Positions 24,053-34,825 of a DNA stretch of 64,000 bases are shown here, piece after piece. The stretch is taken from positions 47,574,001 through 47,638,000 of the forward strand of contig JAFFJZ010000002.1 of assembly GCA_018340375.1 (NCBI GenBank). The letters run 5' to 3'. The notes under the pieces are model-generated. The model was not told the origin of the DNA. It was given only the letters and a program-made list of their open reading frames with translations, and ran no database searches. Position numbers and translations under genes: made by a program. The first letter of the stretch is position 1. Every line of letters starts with the position of its first letter. This stretch comes from Gonatopus flavifemur (lineage: Eukaryota; Arthropoda; Insecta; Hymenoptera; Dryinidae).

Positions 24053-24620
24053 CCTTAGTGAAAATCAAACATATATGATCCATATGTAATCCATGTACAA
24101 TACATACATGATCCATGAGTGGTCATATATGATCCATACATGATTCATATTGAATTCATACACTGAGAACCCAATCTCTTGAACTTGAAGAAAATTTCTG
24201 CCATGGAAAAATGGAGATGTTCACTGGAATGGAAGAATTGTTCATTGAATTCAAATCACATTCTTCGAATTCAAGAAGGAATATATTTCTATTTTAATTT
24301 GAGAATTTCTCGTTCCAATCTGATGAAAACTTTTTCCATTCAATTGAATTTTTTTCCATTGAAAAAAAGATTTATGAGAATGAGGGCAAAGAAAAGTTTC
24401 TCTCAGTCTAAGAAATTGGGTTCTCAGTGTATATGGCCCATATATGAACCATGTATGTAAGATTTTTTCATACATGTTTCAAAATTCTGCCATATATGGA
24501 ATATTCGCCATATATGGATCAAATATGGATTATATATGAGTCATATATAATTATATATGAATGATATGTGGATTGTATATGGATTATATATGGGTCATAT
24601 ATGTTTGATTTTGACCAGGG
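24053..24620. mobile_element. CCC-type element with CATATATG array, TSD CA, MITE inside
   Basis: The right end in reverse is CCCTGGTCAAAATCAAACAT and the left end is CCTTAGTGAAAATCAAACAT. CA flanks both (24051-24052, 24621-24622). The interior is an array of CATATATGRATC-type words in both orientations, split by the 24161-24429 MITE. Without the MITE it would be about 0.3 kb. Confidence 0.75.
24161..24429. mobile_element. CAC-type MITE, AACCCAATCTCTTG family, TSD TA
   Basis: Starts CACTGAGAACCCAATCTC and ends AGAAATTGGGTTCTCAGTG, flanked by TA (24159-24160, 24430-24431). Its right half, including GAATGAGGGCAAA and TTCTTCGAATTCAAG words, is shared with 35326-35698. It lies inside the CATATATG array. 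Open frames on both strands (24179-24460, 24251-24475) only reflect the two arms. Confidence 0.85.
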
Positions 24621-24764
24621 CAAATGATACGTGTCTCTTATTCTACAACAAAGAGTTCGAGAATAATAGTTTCAAAAAAATTCAGGACCTCATTGTGATT
24701 TTCACATGGAATGACCGATAGATATATTATCGAGATTCAAACAGAACCTCTTTTATGAGATGTC

Positions 24765-25006
24765 TTATATATTTCATATGGGTTCCTTCAAAAGCACCCA
24801 TATTGATCCTCATATTCATCTGACATAGGAACCAATGAATATATATATGACTCCTCAAAGGATCCCTCATAGGATCCTTCATAGGTTTCTATGTCAGATT
24901 AACATCAGGATCAATATGGGTCCCTTTGAAGGAACCCATATGAAATCCTACAAAGATTTCTTTGACTTCCCATGAAGGATCCTTTGAGGATTTTTCCCCG
25001 AGTGGG
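24765..25006. mobile_element. foldback with GGATCCTTTGA words, left end eroded
   Basis: TTTCATATGGGTTCCTTC pairs with GAAGGAACCCATATGAAA, and CCCATATTGATCCTCAT with ATCAGGATCAATATGGG. AGGATCCTT and CTCAAAGGATCC recur. The right end reads TTTTTCCCCGAGTGGG, i.e. CCCACTCGGGG in reverse, a possible CCC-type terminus. The matching left terminus is missing. Confidence 0.6.
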
Positions 25007-25354
25007 TCGATATAAATATTTCTTTGATTGGAATCAATATCCTCTTAGTTTGAACAAACATACGTTTTTTTATATCAAAAAAATGTTTATTCCCGTAAGG
25101 GGGGAAATACATGTAAACGTACCGTTTTTTAAGAATTCATTACGAAAAACTGACTGAGGATCCATTAATGAAATAACGCATATCTTGGAATCTACGTTTC
25201 AAACTGTCTTTATAATTTTTTTGGGACAAAAATATTTCAAAATGGTGGAGGTACAGCGGCTAGAAGTTAGTCCCACGTTTTTGCGCCGTGCACACGAAAA
25301 AAAATGCAGGTCGAAAATATAGTAATCTTTAATAAAAATTTGAGAATATTCCTT

Positions 25355-25693
25355 AAAATCTGAGTTTTTCTTAAATGTATAATAAAGACAAAACGGTCCA
25401 CTTTTTTGTGGAATTTCATTCGAAAATCAATGAAAAATTATGAATACTCAATAAAGAGTAGAGAAACATATGAACTTTCCAATAGTTGCATACGGAATTT
25501 CACAAAGTGAATAGTAGGATATTGAAATTTTGTTACTATTTTTGTAAAATTTCACGCGCGACTTTTGTATAAGTTCATATGTTTCTCTATTCTTTATCAA
25601 GTATTGATAATTTTTCATTGACTTTCAAATGAAATTCCACAAAAAAGTGGACCGTTTTGTCTTTATTATGCATTTAAGAAAAACTCTCAGATT
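25355..25693. repeat. inverted repeat with about 150-bp arms
   Basis: AAATCTGAGTTTTTCTTAAA on the left mirrors TTTAAGAAAAACTCTCAGATT on the right. The arms run on through AAAACGGTCCACTTTTTTGT and AGAGAAACATATGAACTT. They form the subterminal part of the 25293-27834 element. Confidence 0.8.
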
Positions 25694-25817
25694 TGCGATG
25701 ACTCGGTCATCGTAAGTCACCTGCAAAGAAGAAAAAGAGAAACGTTACGTAATAAGGCCCGGATGATCAACCTTTCGAAATTTGCACCGCGATGTGACAG
25801 ATGGTAAACACGCGAAC

Positions 25818-27490
25818 CCCTGGTAAAAAAAATCTCTCTGAATCTCTCTGAATTTCTTTGAATGTCTCTATATTTTGGGACAAATTTCAGAGAGATTCAG
25901 AGTAATTCCAGAGTAATTCAGAGGAAGTTAGAGACTTTTCCGATAGTGATACGTTCTGAATCCTTCAACTATCTCTGAATCTCTTCGCATATCACTGAGT
26001 CCCTCAGAATTTTATACACGTAGAGAAAAGTTACCTAAAAAATTACTACACTTTATAGTAAACTAAGGACGAAATCACATTTTGGGGTTATGTATTATAT
26101 GTTGTCATTCGAATTACTATACTTTCCAGTATGCAGTGATGGGATTCTGTTATTCATTGATAGAAAGTATAGTAATTTGAATGACAACATATAATGCATA
26201 ACCCCAAAATGTGATTTTGTCCCTATTTTACTATAAAGTGTAGTAATTTTTTAGGTAACTTTTCTCTGCGTGTATATTTAAATTTCAAAGCTCCCTCTGA
26301 ATTTACCTGAATATCTCTCAATTTCTCTAAATCTCCCGGAATCTAATGTATTCAGATTTCAAAGCTCCCTCTGAATTGCTCTGAATTTCTCTGAATTTCT
26401 CTGAATTTCTCTGAATTTCTCTGAATCTCTCTGAATCTCTCTAAATTCCTCTAAATCTCCGGGAATTTGATGTATTCAGATTTCAAAGCTTCCTCTGAAT
26501 TCCTCTGAATCTCTCTGATTTTCTCTGAATCTTTCTGAATTCCTCTAAATATCCCGGAATTTAATGTATTCAGATTTCAAAGCTTCCTCTGAATTTCTCT
26601 GAATCTCTCTGGATTACTCTGAATCTTTCTAAAATCCTCTGAATATTTCTAAAAAATTCCACGCACAATTCTTCTTAATTTATTTCCCTCTGGAAGTCTC
26701 TGAAACTTCCAGAAAGCCTCTGAAATGCAGGACCAAGAATTGTACTGAATTCATTCCTCTCCCCCCCCCCCGGATCTCTGTAAATTCCTCTCGATCCCCC
26801 TGAATTTTTCTGGAAAATCCCACGTAAAATTTTTCCTAATTCACCTGTCGCTGTGAGTCTCTGACACTCCCTGAATACCTCTGAAATCCTGAACCAAAAA
26901 TTTAGCTGAATTAATTTCTCTCTGAATTTCTCTGAATTACGCTGAACCTTTTCAAATTCTTCTGAATATCCCTGAAAAGCTCTACGCACATATTTCCCCT
27001 AATTCCCCTGTCTCTGTGAGTCTCTGACATTCCCTGAATACTTCTCAAATCCTGAACCAAAAATTTTACTGAATTAATTCCTCTCTGAATTTCTCTAAAT
27101 TCCTGTGAATCTCTCTGAATTACTCTGAATCTTTCTAAATTCCTCTGAATATTTCTAACAAGTTCCAGGCACAATTTTTCTTAATGTATCTGTCTCTGAA
27201 AGTCTCTAAAACTTCCAGAAAGCCTCTGAAATGCAGGACCAAGATTTTACTGAATTCATTCCTCTCTGAATTTCCCAGACTCCCCCCGCATCTCTCTGAA
27301 TCTTTCTGAAGAATCCCACGCACAATTTTTCCTAATTCACCTGTCTCTGTGAGTCTCTGACACTCCCTGAATATCTTTGGAATCCTGAACCAAAAATTTA
27401 GCTGAATTAATTCCTCTCTGAATTTCTCTGGATTCCTCTGAATCTCTCTGAATTACTCTGAATCTTTCTAAATTCCTCTTCACCAACACT
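25818..27490. repeat. CTCTGAAT satellite with higher-order repeats
   Basis: Begins CCCTGGTAAAAAAAATCTCT, like a CCC-type end, then becomes an array of CTCTGAATTT-type words. From 26280 to 26600 a unit of about 100-120 bp recurs (TTCAAAGCT-CCTCTGAATT). From 26640 on a unit of about 165 bp recurs five times (near 26650, 26820, 26980, 27150, 27310), some containing GGACCAAGA and others CCTGAACCAAAAATTT, giving an approximate 500-bp super-repeat. A run of about 12 C lies at 26761-26772. Minus-strand frames rich in Glu, Arg and Asn are translations of the array. Confidence 0.8.
26017..26272. mobile_element. CAC-type near-perfect foldback MITE, TSD TA
   Basis: Starts CACGTAGAGAAAAGTTACC and ends GGTAACTTTTCTCTGCGTG, flanked by TA (26015-26016, 26273-26274). 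The arms of about 115 bp are nearly identical, with ATTACTACACTTTATAGTAAA and CACATTTTGGGGTTATG on each side. It is inserted in the CTCTGAAT array and is thus younger than the array. Confidence 0.85.
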
Positions 27491-27836
27491 GAATGTGACG
27501 TATTTACAGATGGTTATAAAATTACAGATCTTCGACAAACTGTCACGTGGAATATAGGTAATCTACATTTCCTTTTGGTCCACCCTTCACACTCCAAGCA
27601 GCGAATTTACATTGTCGATAACGGAAGCCTAACATTCAGACTAGGTCATTTTTGTCCCTACACTCAAAGTGGTAAAATTCAAAAAACTTTTTCACAGTGT
27701 AACTCCGTTAATTAGAAATGGTTGAACTCATCAGCGCGATAGTCTAATCGAGTCTGAAACCTCACAGATTTCAAGGAATATTCTCAAATATTTATTAAAG
27801 ATTACTATATTTTCGACCTTCATTTTTCTCCGTGCA

Positions 27837-28354
27837 ACCTACAGGCCTCAATTTTTTTTCTAAAATCCAAAAACCAAAATTATATCGTTAGAATATGTGA
27901 AAACGCACAACTTGACGGAGTCAAAACGAATGAAAATGAAAAATTGAAGTGTGACAAAAAAGACACTTTTGTTTTGATTACAAAAATTGAAAAGAGCAAT
28001 GTGAATAAATTTTATTTCTTGTTTTTCTCTCAATAAAGTCGTGCGTTTTGATATACTTCAACGATAGAATTTTGGTTCTTTGATTTCAGATAAAAATTGA
28101 GATGGCTGCATGGCTCAAAAGCGAGGTACCAACTCGTAGCTCTGCCATTTTGGAACATTTTTGTCTCAAAAAAATGTTAAAGATAGTTTTGAACATATAT
28201 TTTAAGGTGTGGTTGATTTCATGATTGTATCTTTAACCAATGAATTGCAATAAATCCTCAGAAGAAAGGTACATTTGCTTGTATTTTCCCCCTTGAACAA
28301 ATATTTATTTAGACTTATCCAAATAACAATTTCTTAGATTCAAAGAAACACTTT
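27837..28354. other. unique DNA, no gene seen
   Basis: AT-rich sequence between two CAC-type elements; no exon or repeat boundary recognised. Confidence 0.4.
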
Positions 28355-28684
28355 TATCCGTGTGGTAACTAATTTCCTTCTAATAGGATTTAGGCGATCT
28401 TTTTCACTAGGGTATTCAACGTTCTCTTCGAAGGTAAAATTTCTATTGCAAAATGCTATTATATTACCACTAAGTAACACAAAGTCTGATTATACTTTTG
28501 AAGAGAATGTTGAGTATATAACCCCAAAATGCGAGTATATTCTCAACATCCCTGGCGAAAATGATCTCATAACTTTTATGAGAAAAAAATGACTTTTATG
28601 GAAAATTATAAAAAAATCAGCGGACCATTTTCGCCAGAGATACCAGCGAGTCTGGTAATTCATAATAGAAAATTTTTCTCCGTG
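28355..28684. mobile_element. CAC-type MITE, left end worn
   Basis: The right end is GAAAATTTTTCTCCGTG followed by TA. GAAGAGAATGTTGAGTATAT on the right mirrors GGGTATTCAACGTTCTCTTC on the left. The expected CACGGAG start is replaced by TATCCGTGTGG, so the left coordinate is approximate. ACCCCAAAATGCGAGTATA links it to the fragment at 23269 and more loosely to 26017-26272. Confidence 0.65.
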
Positions 28685-28686
28685 TA

Positions 28687-29255
28687 TGAGGAGAATAAAA
28701 TAAGTCCGCTAAATGAGATGCGGATTCGAATACTCTGTGGTGCGCTTTTTGAGTTGCGATGGAATTTAAATCACTCCACTTATTTATTTTAGAGAGGAAA
28801 ACAGAAATGAAGAAAGGAAGGAAGGAAGGGAATGAAATCGAGACTCTGTTAACTCAAACCTCTTGTATTTTGATAAAAAGAACAAGAAGCGGGAAGAGAA
28901 ATTCTACTGTATTCAAGAAAACATTTCAGTTGGAAATAAATGTTGGGTGAAAAGCGAAGAAAGAGATTTGATACAAAGATTAGAGAAGAAAAGTTAGGGG
29001 GTTGAGAAAATGAGAAAATCCACTGGAGAGCGAGTATGAGTATATAGCACTGATGTACCAACCTACGAGAGAACCAAGGTCAAATCAATCTTCATGGTAA
29101 TTAACTCAAAATGAACGACTCGAACAGCCAGCACAGAACTGGATAAATCATCATAAATGATGCGTTGAGCAATTTCCATCGATGAAATTTCTACTTTTAT
29201 CAAGGAAGATTGCACATTTTTTTATCGTTTTAGTATCGAAACCTACAACCATTCC
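28687..29255. other. unique DNA, no gene seen
   Basis: Purine-rich stretch near 28795-28990 with short lysine-rich frames; nothing recognisable. Confidence 0.4.
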
Positions 29256-29257
29256 TT

Positions 29258-29532
29258 CACTGAGAGAAAAAAAATTTGCTGACACAGCAAATGTCAAAAA
29301 TCTACTCTGCTGCTATGACGAATCCTTTTGTTGAACTAGCAAAAACCTTTCTCACATAGCAAAGATTTTGCTCTTCCAGCAAACGCTTGCTAATCCATCA
29401 ATTCAACATTTGCCATATTAAAAAATATTTTGCTAAAACAGCAAAATTTTTGTTGTCCCAACAAATGTTTCGCCAATTCAGCAAAGCAGAGTTTTGGAAA
29501 TCCTCACTTCCGCAAGAATTTTTCTCTGCGTG
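29258..29532. mobile_element. CAGCAAA-family MITE, TSD TT
   Basis: Starts CACTGAGAGAAAAAAAATTTG and ends GAATTTTTCTCTGCGTG, flanked by TT (29256-29257, 29533-29534). The interior is a dense series of CAGCAAA words: ACACAGCAAATG, CATAGCAAAGAT, CCAGCAAACGC, ACAGCAAAATTT, TTCAGCAAAGC. The frames at 29387-29702 derive from them. Confidence 0.8.
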
Positions 29533-29534
29533 TT

Positions 29535-31415
29535 CTATTAATGGCTTGCAAGTTTATTCACATGAAAAATATTTCACATCTAGTTTTTATCCTTCATCTC
29601 TTTGGGGTGTTTTTCAAGGTGAGCGTTACAACGAAAAAGTATCACATGACGGGAAAAGTGTCCTTAGATAAATCAAAACTTCGTCGGCAAGGTCTACCAT
29701 AACGCCCCACCCTTGAAAAAAAAAACACTCATAACTACACACATACATATAACACTTCTATTTCGACTGTTTGAATAATGAGAGCAATTGGACCCTCCCA
29801 TTTGTTGAACGTGAGTTGTGCGTCGAGTTGTAACATCTCCCAACGATTTCCTTTTATACCAACAAACACACATAAAAATACATTTGAGGGTGTATTTTTC
29901 TCTCTCCCTTCTTCGGTCCTAGCGTAAGGGAGAAGGCAAGAAGGTCTTGTTCGAGTTGCGGGGAAAATTTTTCTCCCAACGCCTGGAAAATGGCACTTTG
30001 CAATTCATATAAATATATCTCAACTGGGACCAGGGGGAAAATGGAAAGAGAAGAATAGGTTGGGTTGCTATCGTCCTTTACATTACGAACCCATTTACGT
30101 TCTTTCGAATACCTTACAGGTATTATGCACACGTAATATATTCCGCTCAAACGAAGTGGAATAAAGCTCGACGTACTCGAGTGAATGTTTGTTTCCAACC
30201 ATCAACAGACGAAAGAGGGGGAGGAGAAGGAGAAGAAGAAGAAGAAGAAGAAGAAGAAGAAGAAGAAAACTGGTGCTGGAATTCATGGTATTCCCCGGTA
30301 TCGATGGGATGAACTGCGTTCGCTACGACGGATGCTTTATTAGCTGGATGTAATAATGGCAGTTGATTTCTATGAAGATTTATCGATGTAATGGAGATGG
30401 AATTTATTCAAACTTCATTGAAAGGAAAATTTATACAATGCAGTGGTTTCATTTTGAACGATATTATTGTCATATGTTAATATTGCAATTATCATATTCC
30501 TCACGTGGTGAGAATCACTATTGTGCTTGGAAATATATTTGATTTCATAAGATATTTAAATTCGGTGGGATTTTCCGAACAGCACCTCTGCAAAGTTGTT
30601 TTTTAAGGGCTTCGTGATCCGGGATTCGGAGAACAATGAATATACACGGTTTGTTTTCTTAGAATGGTCAATGTATGTCTTCACTGGATATAAATCACCA
30701 TTGGTGATACACAGAATTCATATACTTGAAAATGTGTCACACTTTTTCATTCGGAATGATTCGACTATTCAGAACACTCGCAATAAATATCTCAAGTGAA
30801 CTTTGTATCTTCAATACGAATTCCTTGCAAATATTATTCCTCAAACTTAGAAGATAAATTATCTGAAAATCTCCGATTCATCATGCATGTGTTAAGTAGA
30901 TCATTGAAGCTAATGTACATACTTGTAACTCATTTTCCAATTTATTACACCCATTCATCATTGATGAATATTCTAAAATTATGTTAGATCAAAATAACAC
31001 GAAGGTCAATAGAAGGGAATGGAGAAGAAAAACCAATTACGGTGTTGTTGTTATTATCACAGTGAAATGAACTGTAATTACTTGTTTTTCATTAGCGGAT
31101 TGAAAAGGACGGATCGATTTATTCATTTCGTTTCTTATTTATGCAGAGAGTCCTCGTTCATTTGATTGAAAAACGATTGGTATATCATATAAAATGTGAC
31201 ATTTTGATTATTCTAACAATTGTTTTCGAAAATATCTGAGAATAATTTCATTTTGTTTAGAAATTGGAAGGTATATCTAAAATGAAAAGTCATGTTTGAG
31301 TGTCATAAATATCGGAAAGTCTCGATTTTTGCGATACCTTCGTGATCTTTGTTTAATACAAAAGTTGGAGGAAGATTCACAAAGTCACGGAATATCGCGA
31401 TAAACATTTCGTATG
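29535..31415. other. unique DNA with a GAA microsatellite, no gene seen
   Basis: No exon that I can support. The 114-codon minus-strand frame at 29854-30198 runs into low-complexity sequence and has no recognisable domain. Confidence 0.4.
30221..30267 (+). repeat. (AGA)n microsatellite
   Basis: GGAGAAGG followed by about eleven AGA/GAA triplets. A minus-strand frame over it reads as polyleucine, which is compositional. Confidence 0.9.
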
Positions 31416-31419
31416 TTGC

Positions 31420-31595
31420 GATATCTTTCAGACGAGTTCAAGATGTCCGAAAGATCTTCAAAAGAAGACATCTTTGAACAAATCTTTTCTAGCCCTTTCT
31501 AAGTCTCTGATGTCTAAAAGATATCTGGAATTGCTTCTTAATACATCTCAAACTTGTCTAAAAGATATCGTAAGACACGAAAAATGTTTATTGGG
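31420..31595. mobile_element. fragment of a CCC-type element with AAGATATCTT words
   Basis: AAGATGTCC, GAAAGATCTTC, AAGACATCTTTG, TCTAAAAGATATCTGG and CTAAAAGATATCGTAAG resemble the arrays in 40122-41272. The right end AAAATGTTTATTGGG, in reverse CCCAATAAACATTTT, is a CCC-type terminus. No matching left terminus was found. Confidence 0.6.
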
Positions 31596-31597
31596 AT

Positions 31598-32428
31598 ATA
31601 TTTTCTCCATTTTTCTGGAAGATGAAACATGTACTAAAGACATCAATTTATCAAGTAGAAGAGTCATGGTTTCCCTGTCCAGTGCTTTTGTTTCTCAATA
31701 TTCAATACTTTCTTCTTCCCACTGATTGAGATGTTCGGAGACAAAGATGAAGCAGCAGCAGCAGCAGCAGCAGCATCTTGTCTAGGAAGAAACGGCGTGA
31801 GAAAGATAATAATGTTAAAACAACGTAAATGGAAGGTGACGTTTAATCGATTAATGCTCCCTTGATGAATTGTCGCTTTATTCTATTTTTTCTGCTCTTC
31901 TGCCCCCGATACAGATCCTTATGGAAATATTTCATCTATTACAAAGATGGCTTTTCTCCTCTTTTTTCCCCACTTCGTCTCTTTTTTTTTTCTCATTCTT
32001 TTTCTTCCTCTTTCATTCAACACTTCTAATTAACCCTTTCACGGGGCTCATGTTCAAAGTAGTTACTCCGACACCGCGTTTAAGAGGGACTTAAATGCAT
32101 CTTCATAATAACAACGATGCAGACTCGTTTATCATGACGTTGGTGACTGCAGCATTGGTGTCGTGTACTTATGTGTTGGATATTAACAAGATCGTTCGAG
32201 GCCAGATTAATTATCGGTCGTCTCAGCTTTCGTTACTCGTAGTGTCATTCTTCTGTAAAGTATGGCCCTGGTATAGGGATCGTAATCTGTATAATTCTTC
32301 ACGCAATTACGAGACACGAAGCGTATAGTTGGTTCGAATTAGTTGGAACCGGTACTGCGATGCGATCACGATAATCGTACACCAAGATTTGGTGTCTTAT
32401 GCTCAGATGAGATGTGCATTTATCAAAC
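31598..32428. other. unique DNA, no gene seen
   Basis: Contains a (GCA)n tract at 31751-31775 and a CG-richer unique part at 32060-32400. The 77-codon frame at 32095-32328 lacks any family resemblance. This may be an old conserved or regulatory segment, by inference from composition only. Confidence 0.4.
31751..31775 (+). repeat. (GCA)8 microsatellite
   Basis: Eight consecutive AGC/GCA triplets. No supported frame runs through them. Confidence 0.9.
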
Positions 32429-32430
32429 CA

Positions 32431-32909
32431 CACGGAGAAAAAAGATCATGGAATGATCGCTAGGAAAGATAGTAAACTGGTGACAACTACACGGAAAAAA
32501 ATGTTTCATAAGATTTACTAACGCGTTCAGTAAAATACAGCACTATTAGAATTTCTCGTAATATTTATATTAGTTCTAGTAAAATCTACGATGGTCGCAG
32601 TCAAAATTACTACCGCAGTAGTAGATTTGACTACAGTTCTAGTAAATATCAACAGAAATTCTAATAGTGCCGTATTTTACTGCCCTCGTTGGTAAATTCT
32701 ATTAAACAGTTTTTTCCGTGTACGAATTTCTGTACACAGTCGCTAACAGGGACGAGTAATGGTTCCTATTTTGGTATCTTAGAATACAATATAGTATACC
32801 AAAATAGGAATCATTACTCGTCTCTGTTAGCGACTGTGCACAGGAATTCGTAGTTGTCACCAGTTTACTATCTTTCCTACCGATCATTCCATGATCTTTT
32901 TTCTCCGTG
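32431..32909. mobile_element. CAC-type near-perfect foldback MITE, TSD CA, with a MITE in its left arm
   Basis: Starts CACGGAGAAAAAAGATCATG and ends CATGATCTTTTTTCTCCGTG, flanked by CA (32429-32430, 32910-32911). The arms are nearly identical: GGAAAGATAGTAAACTGGTG and AGTCGCTAACAG occur in both. The left arm is interrupted by 32490-32720. Without it the element is 246 bp. The 104-codon minus-strand frame at 32702-33016 spans an arm and is not a gene. Confidence 0.9.
32490..32720. mobile_element. CAC-type MITE, 231 bp, TSD TA, empty site visible
   Basis: Starts CACGGAAAAAAATGTTTC and ends AACAGTTTTTTCCGTG, flanked by TA (32488-32489, 32721-32722). The right arm of the host MITE reads ACAACTACGAATTC, exactly what the left arm becomes when this element and one TA are removed. 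The interior is itself a foldback (CAGTAAAATACAGCACTATT and its inverse). This is the cleanest target-duplication evidence in the window. Confidence 0.92.
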
Positions 32910-32911
32910 CA

Positions 32912-33543
32912 TATGAAAATATAGCATAAAATAGTATATTCATCTAATCTGGAAGATATAAATGAAACGGTGTGATCATAATTTTCATTAACAAATACTA
33001 TACTTATCGAATTCATGAATCATTATTTATAACGGAAATCTGATCTTCGATTAGAGAACAATTATCGGTCTCGATAACAGATTGAGCAATTATTTGAACC
33101 ACTCTGATAATGCGCAATCAAAATCCCTCCATGTCATTGGAAGTAAGAAGCGATATTTCTCACGAATTCGATCGATCGTAGGTATCTATATTGAAGTGCA
33201 TGAGCCCGAAGAGATATATCTTCGGTCTGAGCTCCAAACGACATTCCAATGTACAGAGTTCATGGTCAGAATCGACACATTGCGCAGACAAACGACGATA
33301 CGTCTACATTACTGATTTGAATTAGATTCGATTGTTTTCAGGGATACTATATTTGTACTCGAAGAGAGGATTGAGATAAATTTGAGACAACGCAGTGAAA
33401 TACAACTTGATCATTCCTAGAAAATATCACATCACTCTGAAATCGGAAGATTGAATTCAGTTTATCTAACAGAAATCATTCAGCGATGTACGCAATCAAT
33501 TCCATTCGATTCAATACAATTTTTATTATAGCAGTACGGCATA
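32912..33543. other. unique DNA, no gene seen
   Basis: No repeat end or exon recognised. The frame at 33082-33315 is short and unassigned. Confidence 0.4.
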
Positions 33544-33622
33544 TTAACCCATTAAGTCCAAAAATAACAAACTATAAAACAAAAAAACACGAATATGAGA
33601 CGAAAAATTCAAAGATTTTTAA

Positions 33623-34584
33623 TCCTAGAAGTCAGGACTATATTTTTGTCACCACACAGTCAGGACTGGGTATCAATTGTACCCCATTTTTCAAGTGATG
33701 ATTTCACACTTATCTTTGCATGAAAAAGCATTGTATAATAGTGAAATTTCTTCGTTTTTCAATGAGGAATACGAATAAATAATTCAAATTTAATAAACGT
33801 ATTGTCATGAAAAAGTGACTTTATTGGAAAAAAGCACACGAAAACGTTAAAAAATGAATTTTTCGTTCATTGTTGAATAACTTTGTTAAAAACCAATCAA
33901 TTTGGATTGTCTATATGTGAATTTTGAGTGGAAAAGATTGATCTTCAAGATACTTATGACCATTTTAGCCGATTCTGCAAAAAGTATATTTATTTCAACA
34001 TATGAACATGAGAAAATTAGGAGATGTGCAAGAGGATGAAATCATTAGGAAAAACATGGTACTCTCATCTTTTATGAATGAAACATAGTGTATTCGGTTC
34101 AAATATTGACTTTGATACAAATCTTTCGAATGTACTCAGTCCTCTAGTACACATTTTTCGCATAACACCTTCCGATGCTCCCTGCAATGTAATGCTATGA
34201 TATAAACGAAAATTCAAAAATATTTACATTCCACGCGAGAAAAGGAAACAACAATACAAACCAAAATTCAACAATGAGAATTCTTTTCATTTTGCCACTA
34301 TACATCTCAAATTATACGTACAATTCAGAGAAAAAAATTGCTCACTCCCCTAAAAACCAAACGGAAAGTCAGGACTGGGTATCAAATGCACCCCACAGCA
34401 CATTCACGATTGCACAACAACGCTGTTTGTCACAAACAGGCAGGTTTAGGTGTTGCTTCCCACTCTTAAAAGTTCAAATTGAATTATGGATCAAGTTAGA
34501 GGTCCATAACATCACCCGTTCAAAAGCTACATAACTTTAAAGACAAGCTGGGGTACATTTGATACCCAGTCCTGACTTCTAGGG
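33623..34584. mobile_element. piggyBac-like TTAA element nested in another
   Basis: The left end TCCTAGAAGTCAGGACT and the right end in reverse CCCTAGAAGTCAGGACT are flanked by TTAA (33619-33622, 34585-34588). GTCAGGACTGGGTATCAA recurs inside both ends (33659, 34369, and inverted at 34555), giving subterminal repeats. No transposase frame. Younger than the host element. Confidence 0.8.
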
Positions 34585-34599
34585 TTAATCAGAAAGAAA

Positions 34600-34825
34600 T
34601 GGACTTTGGAGAAAAACTTTACTGAACAAAAAGTTCTAAGAATTGATCGAAAAATATGCTAAAATTTTTTCAGAATTTTGAACGACTTTGAAAAATTTTT
34701 TAAATATGACGATTTTGAAAATTCAAAAAAATCGTTAAAAAATCTGAAAAAATTCCAGCGTGTTCTTTGATCAGTTCTAAGAACTTGTTGTCCAGTAACA
34801 TTTTTCTCTAAAGTCCATGGTTTTT
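34600..34825. repeat. inverted repeat inside the TTAA element
   Basis: TGGACTTTGGAGAAAAACTT pairs with ATTTTTCTCTAAAGTCCA. GAACAAAAAGTTCTAAGAA pairs with GTTCTAAGAACTTGTTG. The arms are about 60-100 bp and AT-rich between. Confidence 0.65.

Larger units (their letters stand above)
25293..27834. mobile_element. CAC-type element, 2.5 kb, carrying a satellite, TSD CA
   Basis: The left end CACGAAAAAAAATGCAGGTC matches the right end in reverse, CACGGAGAAAAATGAAGGTC. The match continues through GAAAATATAGTAATCTTTAA and GAGAATATTCCTT, about 60 bp. CA flanks both (25291-25292, 27835-27836). Between the ends lie a hairpin (25355-25693), an array of CTCTGAAT words (25818-27490) and a MITE within the array (26017-26272). 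Confidence 0.8.

Noticed and set aside
26675..27323. Long minus-strand frames rich in Glu, Arg, Asn and Ser
   Set aside because: They are translations of the CTCTGAAT satellite in successive frames and repeat with the array; no start context or domain supports a gene.
25818..27490. Possible CRISPR-like array
   Set aside because: Units are contiguous diverged tandem repeats without constant repeats and unique spacers, and the DNA is eukaryotic.
30095..30286. Polyleucine minus-strand frame resembling a signal peptide
   Set aside because: It is the translation of an AGA microsatellite.
31751..31775. Polyglutamine-encoding CAG tract
   Set aside because: No open frame that looks coding runs through it; it is treated as a microsatellite.
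32031..32060. TTAA followed by CCCTTTCACGGGG as a fourth piggyBac-like end
   Set aside because: No matching inverted end with TTAA was found within reach. The same holds for TTAACCCATCGAG at 56604.
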